Below, in pieces: positions 35,110-43,790 of a stretch of 64,000 nt of DNA. Numbering within the stretch: the stretch's first letter is position 1; each line of letters starts with the position of its first letter. The stretch covers positions 2,963,501-3,027,500 of the forward strand of contig NZ_CP075529.1 in assembly GCF_025809055.1 (NCBI RefSeq), given 5' to 3'. Source of the stretch: Devosia sp. (GTDB taxonomy: Bacteria; Pseudomonadota; Alphaproteobacteria; Rhizobiales; Devosiaceae). The position numbers and the translations under genes are program-made. The notes below the pieces were generated by a model, which had not been told where the DNA came from, searched no databases, and was given only the letters and a program-made list of their open reading frames with translations.

Positions 35110-36135
35110 TCAGGCCATTCCATACTCCCTGAAAATGTCTTCGGCCCGTTGATGCAGATCCGCGACGTCGAAGCGGGCATTGCCGAGCTGCTGCTGCGCC
35201 CGCGCGATGCGCGCGAGGCTTTTTTCGCCAAGCGGGCGGGCCGCCCTGGCGGCGGCCTGGCTGGCCGCCAGATCGCCCTGGCTGTGCAGGGCAATGTCGT
35301 ATCCGGCATCGAGCGCGGCCCGGACCCGGTCCGGCCAGGGGCCCGACAGGGCCTCCATGGTCAGGCAATCGGTGACCAGCACGCCGTCATAGCCGAGCCC
35401 GGTCCTGATCAATTCGCAGACCTTGGGCGATATCGAGGCAGGCCGGTCCGGATCGATCTGGGTGAAGATGAGATGGGCCACCATGGCCCATGGCGCCTCG
35501 CGCAGAGCGATGAACGGACGAAAATCGCTGCCGGACATGTCGGTGATGCTGGCATCGACCACCGGGCAGTCGAAATGCGGATCGACGCTGACCCGGCCAT
35601 AGCCGGGGATGTGCTTGATGATGGGCATGGCGCCCACTTCCAGCATGGCCTCGACCACCACCTGGCCGAGCAGGCTGACGAGATCGGGATCATCCCCGAA
35701 GGCACGATTGCCGATGACATTGTGGGTGCCGGGCCGGGCCAGATCGAGCACCGGCGTCGTGCCGCTGCCCAGGTTGAGCGCGGCCATCATGCTGCCCATG
35801 GCCAGGCTCGACAGCCGCAGCGCCTGTGCGCCGGCGTCCCGGTCCTTGCGGGCGAGGGCGCCGAAATCGCCCAGGGGACGGAACAGCGGCCAATTGCCAT
35901 TGTCGAGCCGCTGCACGCGGCCGCCTTCCTGATCGATATAGACCGGCGCATCGGCGCGCCCCACCGCGTCGCGGAACTGGGACACGAGGCGCCGGATCTG
36001 ATCGGGATTGTCGAGATTGCGCTTGAACAGGAAAAGGCCGAACGGATTGGCCTCGCGGAAAAAGGCGATCTCGGAGGCCGAGAGCGTGTGGCCGGGCATG
36101 CCGACGAAGAGGGCCAGCGGGGCGGGTTCGGTCAT
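35110..36135 (-). CDS. nagZ: Beta-N-acetylhexosaminidase (GH3, NagZ)
   Basis: A 341-aa glycoside hydrolase family 3 enzyme. It removes GlcNAc from GlcNAc-1,6-anhydro-MurNAc(-peptide) in the cytoplasm. Family motifs are FGLFLFKRNL, IDQEGGRVQRL, the general acid/base region KHIPGYGRVSVDPH (usual form KHFPGHG) and the nucleophile Asp in LVTDCLTMEAL. No signal peptide is seen. Start at 36135 overlaps the GNAT stop (ATGA); the frame is open further 5' but overlaps the GNAT. It sits between murQ and the peptide importer. Confidence 0.93.
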   Translation of the reverse strand: MTEPAPLALFVGMPGHTLSASEIAFFREANPFGLFLFKRNLDNPDQIRRLVSQFRDAVGRADAPVYIDQEGGRVQRLDNGNWPLFRPLGDFGALARKDRDAGAQALRLSSLAMGSMMAALNLGSGTTPVLDLARPGTHNVIGNRAFGDDPDLVSLLGQVVVEAMLEVGAMPIIKHIPGYGRVSVDPHFDCPVVDASITDMSGSDFRPFIALREAPWAMVAHLIFTQIDPDRPASISPKVCELIRTGLGYDGVLVTDCLTMEALSGPWPDRVRAALDAGYDIALHSQGDLAASQAAARAARPLGEKSLARIARAQQQLGNARFDVADLHQRAEDIFREYGMA

Positions 36136-36623
36136 GGAGCCTCCTCCGCCCTGGGCTTGAGGCGCAGCAGACCCTGATAGATGTCCTCGTTGTCGGAAGG
36201 GATGGGCAGGGCGCCGGCGGCACTGACATAGAAATCGACCGGACCGGCGGAGCCGACAACGGCATAGGCATAGCCCTGTGCCTTCATGGCCATGAGGGTG
36301 GCGTGGAACAACGCCAGGCCAATACCCTTGCCGCGCTGGTCCTCGCTGACCCCGGTGGGGCCGAAAAAGCCCCGGGCCGTGGCGTCGTAGCAGGCAAAGC
36401 CGACCAGTGCGCCATCGACCACGGCAATGAGGCAGCCGGGCGGCTGATGCGCCATGGCGGCAGCAACCTCGCTCACCCAATAGTCGCTGAAATGCCGGCG
36501 CACCCAGTCCTTGATAATGTGCTGTTCGGGCGGCAGCGCCACGCGGATGGTGGCGGCAACCCCTGTGGCGCGGGCAGCCAGGTCATCCATGCGGCGGCTA
36601 TAGAGATTGACGAGCAGGTCCAT
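36132..36623 (-). CDS. GNAT-family N-acetyltransferase
   Basis: A 163-aa acetyltransferase. GPTGVSEDQRGKGIGLALFHATLMAMKAQGYAYAVVG contains the acetyl-CoA-binding R-G-x-G-I-G motif. It is flanked by murQ (12 bp) and nagZ (4-bp overlap). It is the second GNAT of the cell-wall locus and is not similar to the first beyond the fold. The substrate is unknown; in context, acetylation of glucosamine-type sugars or a peptide amine is possible. Confidence 0.85.
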   Translation of the reverse strand: MDLLVNLYSRRMDDLAARATGVAATIRVALPPEQHIIKDWVRRHFSDYWVSEVAAAMAHQPPGCLIAVVDGALVGFACYDATARGFFGPTGVSEDQRGKGIGLALFHATLMAMKAQGYAYAVVGSAGPVDFYVSAAGALPIPSDNEDIYQGLLRLKPRAEEAP

Positions 36624-36635
36624 CCCGGCCTCCGC

Positions 36636-37571
36636 CTACCCGGCCGCACGGGGCTGATGCTGGGCCGCGGCGCGGCGCAGGAAGCCATCGGACTGACCCA
36701 GGGCCTGTGTGCCGGCGGCGGCATCAAGGCCGGTGAGCGCCATCAGGATGGCCAGTTTGACATTGTTGCCGCTGGCAACAAGGAAGCCCTCGGCCTGCTC
36801 GGGCGTGCAGCCGGTCACCTCGACCAGGATGCGGGTGGCGCGGGCGGCTAGCTTTTCATTGCTGACCGAGACGTCGACCATGAGATTTTCATAGGACTTG
36901 CCGATGCGGATCATACTGGCCGTGGTCAGCATGTTGAGCACCAGTTTCTGCGCGGTGCCCGATTTGAGCCGCGTCGAGCCGGTCAGCGCCTCGGGCCCGA
37001 CCACCGGCGAAATGGCGATGTCGGCCATGCGGGCAATGGCCGAATCGGGATTGCAGGACAGCGCCGCGGTGACCGCGCCAGTGCTTCTGGCATGGTCGAG
37101 GGCGCCGATGACATAGGGCGTGCGGCCGCTGACGGCGATGCCCACCACCACGTCCCGGGCTGACAGATTGATCTTTTCGAGGTCGCGCCGGCCCTCTTCG
37201 CGGGAATCTTCGGCGCCTTCGATCGGATGGCGCAGGGCCCGGTCGCCGCCGGCAATAAGGCCGATGACCATGCCTTCGGGTACGCCGAAGGTCGGCGGGC
37301 ATTCGGAGGCGTCGAGCACGCCCAGGCGCCCCGACGTGCCCGCGCCCATATAGATGAGGCGGCCGCCGGCCTTGAAGGCATCGACGATGCGGTCGACCGT
37401 CATGGCAATGGCGGGCAGGACCTGGCGGACCGCCTCGGCGACCTTGGCATCTTCGCGGTTCATGGCGGACAGGATTTCGCCGGTCGACATCAGGTCGATC
37501 TGCATCGTGTCCGGATTGCGGGCTTCGGAAACGAGCTTGTCCAGCTCGGCCATCAGGGTGGTTCTTGCCAT
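36636..37571 (-). CDS. murQ: N-acetylmuramic acid 6-phosphate etherase
   Basis: A 311-aa SIS-domain lyase. It cleaves the lactyl ether of MurNAc-6-P to GlcNAc-6-P and D-lactate. LMSTGEILSAMNREDAKV, IYMGAGTSGRLGVLDASECPPTFG, GIAVSGRTPYVIGALDHAR and SGTAQKLVLNMLTTASMIRIG are diagnostic MurQ motifs. ATG 37571 is preferred over an in-frame ATG at 37586. It is the first gene of the nine-gene operon and has a consensus promoter on the divergent region shared with murR. Confidence 0.95.
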   Translation of the reverse strand: MARTTLMAELDKLVSEARNPDTMQIDLMSTGEILSAMNREDAKVAEAVRQVLPAIAMTVDRIVDAFKAGGRLIYMGAGTSGRLGVLDASECPPTFGVPEGMVIGLIAGGDRALRHPIEGAEDSREEGRRDLEKINLSARDVVVGIAVSGRTPYVIGALDHARSTGAVTAALSCNPDSAIARMADIAISPVVGPEALTGSTRLKSGTAQKLVLNMLTTASMIRIGKSYENLMVDVSVSNEKLAARATRILVEVTGCTPEQAEGFLVASGNNVKLAILMALTGLDAAAGTQALGQSDGFLRRAAAQHQPRAAG

Positions 37572-37597
37572 GGTGCCTATGCTCAAATTCCGCTGCG

Positions 37598-37626
37598 ATG
37601 CTAGAAGTGAATATTCCGGGTGTCAA
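37598..37626 (-). promoter_or_regulatory. Candidate murQ operon promoter
   Basis: On the minus strand TTGACA (plus 37621-37626) and TAGCAT (plus 37598-37603) are separated by exactly 17 nt, a near-consensus sigma-70 spacing. The transcript would begin about 20-25 bp before the murQ start. A degenerate copy of the RpiR-type palindrome lies within the spacer (37603-37617), and a perfect one lies just upstream (37635-37649). Confidence 0.65.
37603..37617 (-). promoter_or_regulatory. Degenerate RpiR-type operator in murQ promoter
   Basis: Read on the minus strand, GGAATATTCACTTCT matches 11 of 15 positions of the perfect site GGAATATTGTATTCC 18 bp away. It overlaps the -10 and fills most of the promoter spacer, a position suited to repression of murQ. 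Confidence 0.45.
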
Positions 37627-37634
37627 CGCAACAT

Positions 37635-37649
37635 GGAATATTGTATTCC
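37635..37649. promoter_or_regulatory. RpiR-type operator in murQ/murR divergent region
   Basis: The perfect inverted repeat GGAATA, TTG, TATTCC lies between the divergent murQ and murR genes. Another copy with 13 of 15 identical bases overlaps the -10 of the CUT1 sugar-importer promoter at 38722-38736. The adjacent RpiR regulator is the obvious candidate to bind it. Confidence 0.7.
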
Positions 37650-37783
37650 TATTGTGATGGCGCCTGCAGACGGTCGTGGAGGACCCGGCCGGGCGGCGCG
37701 CCACAAGGCGGTTGCATTGCAGCGGGGGACGGCCTTAGTCGTCGCAAAAGGCCCGGGGGCGGGCGGAGGTCGATAGAGCCAGC

Positions 37784-38635
37784 ATGTCCATCCTCAAAGT
37801 TCTCAGTGCCAAGCTCGACACCATGACCCAGGCCGATCGCCAGATCGCCCAGTTCATCATCGACCACCCCGAGCAGATGCTGACCCTGTCTTCCGCAGCC
37901 CTGGCCGACGCCACGGGGCGCAGCCAGTCCAGCGTCGTCAAGTTCAGCCAGAAGCTCGGCTATGCCGGCTACCAGCAGCTCAAGCTGGCGGTGAACAAGG
38001 CCAAGGCGCTGGAATGGCACGCGCCGGGCGGGGTCATCCACGGCACCATCGATGCCAGCGACAGCTATGTCACGATCCTCCAGAAGCTGATCGGCAGCAA
38101 GCTGCTGTCGATGCGCGAAACCCTGGCCGCCAACAATGAGCAGACCATCGACCTGGCGCTCGATTCCCTGGTCAAGGCCCGGAAAATCCAGCTTGCCGGC
38201 GTTGGCGCCTCGTCACTGGTGGCCAAGGATTTCTCCTACAAGCTGCTCAAGCTCGGGCGCATGGCGCTGATCGACAGCGACAGCCATATCCAGATTTCCA
38301 ATGCTTCGGCGCTCAATGAGAACGACGTGCTGCTGGCCCTGTCCCATTCCGGGCGGAGCGTGGAAACGCTGCGCATTGCCGAAATCGCCAAGCAGCGCGG
38401 TGCCGCGGTCATCTCGATGACCGGCCTGCAACCCAATCCGCTGCTCGACCTGGCCGATATCCATCTGTTCACGGTGGCCGACGAGGAAAGGGTGCGCTCC
38501 TCGGCCATCACCTCGCGCGATGCGCAGCTGATGCTGATGGACATGCTGTTCATCCTGATGATCCGCCGCCAGGCCGACGCACACGACTTCATCCACAACA
38601 GCGAATCCGCCGTCACCGTGCTCAAGGCGCGATAG
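37784..38635 (+). CDS. murR: MurR/RpiR-family regulator (SIS domain)
   Basis: A 283-aa regulator, divergent from murQ. N-terminal HTH_6 (MTQADRQIAQFIIDHPEQML, ALADATGRSQSSVVKFSQKLGYAGYQQLKLAV) and C-terminal SIS domain (KIQLAGVGASSLVAKDFSYKLLKLG, LLALSHSGRSVETLRIAEIAKQRG) are clear. Proteins of this type bind MurNAc-6-P or related sugar phosphates. The location and the two matched palindromes at murQ and the CUT1 operon suggest it is the local repressor, autoregulated. The symbol murR is given by analogy with the E. coli murQ/murR pair. Confidence 0.88.
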   Translation: MSILKVLSAKLDTMTQADRQIAQFIIDHPEQMLTLSSAALADATGRSQSSVVKFSQKLGYAGYQQLKLAVNKAKALEWHAPGGVIHGTIDASDSYVTILQKLIGSKLLSMRETLAANNEQTIDLALDSLVKARKIQLAGVGASSLVAKDFSYKLLKLGRMALIDSDSHIQISNASALNENDVLLALSHSGRSVETLRIAEIAKQRGAAVISMTGLQPNPLLDLADIHLFTVADEERVRSSAITSRDAQLMLMDMLFILMIRRQADAHDFIHNSESAVTVLKAR

Positions 38636-38703
38636 GCCGGAGGGGGCCGGCGGACGGGTTTTCCAGTGCCGGATGACTGTAACGCAGTCGTAATTTTATA
38701 TTC

Positions 38704-38733
38704 TTGACACCGCAATTTGACGGAATTTAGTAT
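38704..38733 (+). promoter_or_regulatory. Promoter of CUT1 amino-sugar importer operon
   Basis: Consensus -35 TTGACA (38704-38709) and TAGTAT (38728-38733) are separated by 18 nt. The -10 hexamer is embedded in the RpiR-type operator 38722-38736, so bound repressor would block RNA polymerase. The first gene starts about 65 bp downstream. Confidence 0.7.
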
Positions 38734-38736
38734 TCC
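38722..38736 (+). promoter_or_regulatory. RpiR-type operator on CUT1 operon promoter
   Basis: GGAATTTAGTATTCC is an inverted repeat that matches the site in the murQ/murR intergenic region at 13 of 15 positions. It overlaps the -10, which supports repression of sugar uptake by the divergent-locus RpiR protein and couples it to murQ expression. Confidence 0.7.
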
Positions 38737-38799
38737 AAAGGCCGGGCGATCTGCGTCCGGCCCGCAAGGGGGCCCAAACGGGTCGAACGGAGGGAGCGC

Positions 38800-39864
<1,065 letters not shown>

Positions 39865-39915
39865 GGGCGCCGGGACAGGACCATGCCAACAGAACTTGCA
39901 AGGAGAGGGAACTCC

Positions 39916-41157
39916 ATGACCACCAATCTGATACGCATCGGCGCGGCATTGGGAGCCGTGCTTTTCGCCGCGCCCGTCATGGCGCAGGACCTGACCATGT
40001 GGAGCTGGCGCCAGGAAGACCGCGCCGCCTATGAGCAGTTCATCGAGACATTCGAGGCTGCCAATCCCGGCATCACGGTCAAGTTCGAGACCTTCGAGGC
40101 CACCAATTACAACACCATCCTGTCGACCGCCCTGGCCGGTGGCACCGGGCCCGACGTGATGATGGTGCGCGCCTATGGCGGGCTCGAAAACGTCGCTTCC
40201 GCCGGCTATCTCGAAGCGCTCAGCACCGAAACGGTGCCGGCCCTGGCCGATTTCGCCGCGCCGGCCCTGGCCGCCGAAAGCATGCGCTCCGACGGCCAGA
40301 TCTATGCCGTGCCCTTTGCCAGCCAGACGCAGCTGGTGATCTACAACAAGGCCATTTTCGACGCCAATGGCCTTGAAGAGCCGCAGACCTGGGCCGATCT
40401 CGAAGCGCTGAGCCAGACGCTCAAGGATGCCGGTGTCATTCCATTCGCCAACGGCACGGCAACGGCATGGCAGAACGAGACCGTGACATTCGGGCTCGGC
40501 TCGACGCTGATGGGCAAGGACTTCTACGAAGCGCTGATCGCCGGCGAGGCCGACTTTACCGATGAACGCTTCACCTCGGCCCTGGGCGCGGTGGCAGACC
40601 TGGCCGCCGACTACTTCCCCGATGGCTTTATCGGCCTCGACTATCCTTCTGCCCAGCAGCTGTTCTCCTCGGGCATGGCGGCTATGTTCGTTGGCGGCTC
40701 GTATGAGCTGGCGACCTTCAAGGCGCAGAACCCGGACATCGAGCTGGGCATGTTCGCCTCGCCGGGCGTTGCTGCCGAGGACGAAAAGCTGGTCGGGCTC
40801 TATTTTGATGGCGGTTATGCGGTCAATGCCGCCGGCGCCAACAAGGACGCGGCCATCACCTTCGTCAATTACCTGGCCAGCCTCGACTTCGGACAGGCCT
40901 TTGCCAATACGCTCAACAATATCTCGACCGTGCCGGGCGTCACCTTCGACAACCCGCTCCTGGCCGAGGTCGCCGAGCTCAACCAGTCCTCGATCCCCTA
41001 TCTGATGCTGGCCCATTTCCGCTATGGCGAGCCGTCGGGTTCGGTGCTGATCCAGGGCGAAATGCAGAAGCTGTTCGCCGGCGAAACCACGCCCGAGGCG
41101 ATCGGCGAGGTGCTGACCACCGGCCTTGCCGCCTGGTACGAGCCGTTCAAGCAGTAA
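39916..41157 (+). CDS. Sugar ABC transporter substrate-binding protein (CUT1)
   Basis: A 413-aa family 1 extracellular solute-binding protein. The signal peptide is about residues 1-24 (IRIGAALGAVLFAAPVMAQD). TMWSWRQEDRAAYEQFIETFEAANPGITVKFETFEATNYNTIL and AGGTGPDVMMVRAYGGLENVASAGYL are family motifs. AAGGAGAGGGA precedes the ATG. The ligand is probably a cell-wall or related amino sugar (GlcNAc, MurNAc, ManNAc), judged from nanE, kinase and murQ nearby, not from the protein itself. Confidence 0.9.
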   Translation: MTTNLIRIGAALGAVLFAAPVMAQDLTMWSWRQEDRAAYEQFIETFEAANPGITVKFETFEATNYNTILSTALAGGTGPDVMMVRAYGGLENVASAGYLEALSTETVPALADFAAPALAAESMRSDGQIYAVPFASQTQLVIYNKAIFDANGLEEPQTWADLEALSQTLKDAGVIPFANGTATAWQNETVTFGLGSTLMGKDFYEALIAGEADFTDERFTSALGAVADLAADYFPDGFIGLDYPSAQQLFSSGMAAMFVGGSYELATFKAQNPDIELGMFASPGVAAEDEKLVGLYFDGGYAVNAAGANKDAAITFVNYLASLDFGQAFANTLNNISTVPGVTFDNPLLAEVAELNQSSIPYLMLAHFRYGEPSGSVLIQGEMQKLFAGETTPEAIGEVLTTGLAAWYEPFKQ

Positions 41158-41179
41158 GGCGGCCACTCCCTCCGCCCGC

Positions 41180-41293
41180 ATCTCCTCACACCCCCACCTA
41201 ACCTCCCCCTAGTAGGGGGAGGGACGGCGCGGCGGGTGTGAGGAGATCATTTCAAAAGCGCAGAACTCCTCCTCCCCCTCTTTCAGGGGGAGG
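41180..41293. repeat. Nested palindromic repeats between CUT1 binding-protein and permease genes
   Basis: A perfect 14-bp inverted repeat (ATCTCCTCACACCC at 41180-41193, complement at 41234-41247) encloses a 10-bp stem CCTCCCCCTA / TAGGGGGAGG with a single-base loop (41202-41222). A related stem CCTCCCCCT / AGGGGGAGG follows at 41271-41293. The same CCTCCCCC stem recurs at 58321-58341. There is no terminator T-run and the permease genes continue downstream. Confidence 0.85.
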
Positions 41294-41344
41294 TCGGGAG
41301 GGGGGTGGCGGCGGACGCCTGCCCTCGAACCTAGCGAGCCACAG

Positions 41345-42265
41345 ATGCCCCAACTCAGGATGACAGGCCGCGGCCTCTGGATCACGATCCTGATCGTGCC
41401 GCCCATGGCCTTCGTGGCCCTGTTCATCGTCTATCCGATCATCTCGGCTTTCGCCTATGCCTTCTTCGACTGGCAGGGGCTGCGGCGGCTGGATTTCGTG
41501 GGGCTGGAAAACTTCCATACGGTGCTGTTCGTCGAGCCCTACCGCAGCTGGACGCTCAATGCCTTCAAGAACAATGTTATCGTCTTCTTCGCGCTGATGG
41601 TGCTGCAGAACGGGCTGGGCTTCATCCTCGCCTATGCGCTGTGGCGCGAATTGCCCGGCGCGCGCTTTCACCGCATCGCGGTGTTCCTGCCGGTGGTGCT
41701 CTCGACCATCATCGTCGCCTATCTCTTCAAGCTCTTCTACCATCCGCTGTTCGGGGTGGTGAATATCAGCCTCAAGGCCATCGGCCTGGGCGGGCTGGCG
41801 CAGCCCTGGCTGGGCCAGAGCGGCACGGCGCTGTGGAGCATCATCGTGGCGCAGGCCTGGCACATGGTGGGCTTTCCCACCCTGGTGTTCCTCGCCGGCA
41901 TGCAGCGTATTCCGGGGGAAATCCTCGATGCCGTGCGCATGGAAACCGAGAGCGAATGGGTCAAGATCACCAAGGTGGTCTGGCCTCTGGTGGCGCCGAG
42001 CGCCACCATCGTCTTCACGCTCCTGTTCGTGGGCGCGTTCAACTGGTTCGAATTGCCCTATATCATGGGCGGCCTGGACGGCTCGCCCTTCGGCTCCACC
42101 GACGTGCTCGGGCTTTATTTCTATCGCACGGCCTTCGGCAATGTGTCGGCCGGGCAGCAGGACTTCGGGCTCGGCAGCGCCCTGGCAGTGCTGATCTTCA
42201 TCTTCATCGCGCTGGTGGCGACGGTCGTCACCGTGCGGCTGCGGGCCCGGGAGATCCAGATATGA
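41345..42265 (+). CDS. Sugar ABC transporter permease (MalF/UgpA-type)
   Basis: A 306-aa permease with about six helices. MAFVALFIVYPIISAFAYAFFDWQGL is the first helix. PGARFHRIAVFLPVVLSTIIVAYLFKLFYHPLFG and EWVKITKVVWPLVAPSATIVFTLLFVG (coupling loop region) are CUT1 hallmarks. Its end overlaps the next permease by 4 bp (ATGA). It is one half of the membrane channel. Confidence 0.9.
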   Translation: MPQLRMTGRGLWITILIVPPMAFVALFIVYPIISAFAYAFFDWQGLRRLDFVGLENFHTVLFVEPYRSWTLNAFKNNVIVFFALMVLQNGLGFILAYALWRELPGARFHRIAVFLPVVLSTIIVAYLFKLFYHPLFGVVNISLKAIGLGGLAQPWLGQSGTALWSIIVAQAWHMVGFPTLVFLAGMQRIPGEILDAVRMETESEWVKITKVVWPLVAPSATIVFTLLFVGAFNWFELPYIMGGLDGSPFGSTDVLGLYFYRTAFGNVSAGQQDFGLGSALAVLIFIFIALVATVVTVRLRAREIQI

Positions 42266-43125
42266 GCACCGCCAGCCAGAGCTATTATGACCGCAAGGGC
42301 CTGCTCGCGACGCTGGGCCGCGACGGGCTTTTGCAGATCATCCTGATCGCCAACACCATCATCATGCTGGCGCCCATCGTCATCATGGTGTTCTCGGCCT
42401 TCAAGACGACGCCGCAGATTTTCCAGTCGCCATTCGGGCTGCCCGACTTCACCCAGATCGGCAATTTCATCAAGATCTGGAGCGAGACCAATTTCCTGCG
42501 CTACCTGGTCAATTCCTTCGTGGTGACCGGCGCCTCCATGGTGCTGATCCTGACGCTGGGGACCATGGCCGCCTATGCCATCGGCCGCTATGCCTTTACC
42601 GGGGCGAACTTCATCCTGATGTTCTTCCTCGCCGGGCTCACCCTGCCGTTGAAACTGGCCATCATCCCGCTGTTCATGCTGATGCGGGACCTGTCCATTC
42701 TCAACAATCAGCTCAGTCTCATCTTCGTCTATACGGCCATGGGCCTGCCGACGACGGTGTTCATCATGACCGGGTTTATCCGCACCCTGCCCAGCGAGCT
42801 CGAGGACGCGGCGCGCATGGACGGGGCTTCGGAAGCGCGGATCATGTGGTCGATCATGCTGCCGCTGGTGCGCCCGGCCATGGTCATCGCCGGCATCCAG
42901 AACGTGGTGCCGATCTGGAACGACTTCTTCTTCCCGCTGGTCTTCATCCAGAATGACGATCTCAAGACCCTTCCGCAGGGGCTGACCACCTTCATGGGCG
43001 AATATACCACCGACTGGGGCGTGCTGTTCTCGGGCCTGACGCTTTCGGCGGCGCCGATCATCATCATCTATATCGTCTTGTCCAAGCAGTTCATCGCCGG
43101 CATGACCTCGGGCGCGGTCAAATGA
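42262..43125 (+). CDS. Sugar ABC transporter permease (MalG/UgpE-type)
   Basis: A 287-aa permease. LQIILIANTIIMLAPIVIMVFSAFK opens the protein and ELEDAARMDGASEARIMWSIMLPLVRPAMVIAG is the MalG-type EAA coupling loop. ATG 42262 overlaps the preceding stop; a longer frame upstream is contained in the preceding gene and is not used. It overlaps nanE by 4 bp. Confidence 0.9.
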   Translation: MSTASQSYYDRKGLLATLGRDGLLQIILIANTIIMLAPIVIMVFSAFKTTPQIFQSPFGLPDFTQIGNFIKIWSETNFLRYLVNSFVVTGASMVLILTLGTMAAYAIGRYAFTGANFILMFFLAGLTLPLKLAIIPLFMLMRDLSILNNQLSLIFVYTAMGLPTTVFIMTGFIRTLPSELEDAARMDGASEARIMWSIMLPLVRPAMVIAGIQNVVPIWNDFFFPLVFIQNDDLKTLPQGLTTFMGEYTTDWGVLFSGLTLSAAPIIIIYIVLSKQFIAGMTSGAVK

Positions 43126-43790
43126 TCCTGCCAAAAGGTCTCGTGGTCTCCTGCCAGGCGCGGGCCGACAATCCCCTGCACGGGCCGCAGTTCATGGGCG
43201 CCATGGCCCTGGCGGCGCGCGACGGCGGGGCGGTGGCCATTCGCGCCAATGGGCCGGACGACATCGCGGCGGTGCAGGCGGCCGGTCTGCCGGTCATCGG
43301 CATCCACAAGGTGTTTTCGACCGAACACCCGGTTTATATCACCCCCGATTTTGCGGCGGCGGCGGCCATCGTTGCGGCCGGTGCCCGGGTCGTGGCGCTC
43401 GATTGCACTTTGCGGCCGCGCGACGGCGAGCGTCCAGAAGTGCTGGTGCGGCGCATTCGCGAAGAGCTGGGCGCCGAGGTCTTTGCCGATATCTCCACCC
43501 TGGACGAGGGACTGGCCGCCGCCGATTGGGGCGCCGACTATGTCGCCACAACGCTTTCCGGCTATACCGAGGCGACGGAGCCCAAGCCGCAGCATCCGGA
43601 CCTCGATCTGCTGGAAAGTCTGGCGCAGCGGCTTTCGGTTCCCGTGGTCGCCGAGGGCCGCTACAATACGCCCCAATGGGTCAGACGCGGTTTCGAGGCC
43701 GGGGCCCATGCCGTCGTCGTGGGGACCATGATCACCAATCCAAGAGAGATCACCGCCAGCTTCGTGCGCCAGGGCATGCCTCGTGACTGA
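43122..43790 (+). CDS. nanE: N-acetylmannosamine-6-phosphate 2-epimerase (NanE-like)
   Basis: A 222-aa TIM-barrel epimerase. It interconverts ManNAc-6-P and GlcNAc-6-P. GLVVSCQARADNPLHGPQFM, GIHKVFSTEHPVYITP, VVALDCTLRPR, ADISTLDEGLAAADWGADYVATTLSGYTE and VVAEGRYNTPQ match the family. It overlaps the permease and the kinase gene. No sialic acid aldolase (nanA) is in the operon. GlcNAc-6-P is also the MurQ product, so this joins the same pool. Confidence 0.9.
   Translation: MILPKGLVVSCQARADNPLHGPQFMGAMALAARDGGAVAIRANGPDDIAAVQAAGLPVIGIHKVFSTEHPVYITPDFAAAAAIVAAGARVVALDCTLRPRDGERPEVLVRRIREELGAEVFADISTLDEGLAAADWGADYVATTLSGYTEATEPKPQHPDLDLLESLAQRLSVPVVAEGRYNTPQWVRRGFEAGAHAVVVGTMITNPREITASFVRQGMPRD

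Noticed and set aside
37784..38635. The two RpiR genes as a recent duplication
   Set aside because: They share only the fold and general motifs; the HTH recognition helices and the upstream palindromes differ, so they are probably separate regulators.
41180..41293. CRISPR array or transposon end
   Set aside because: The repeats are nested palindromes of unequal type without regular spacers, cas genes, transposase or target-site duplication.
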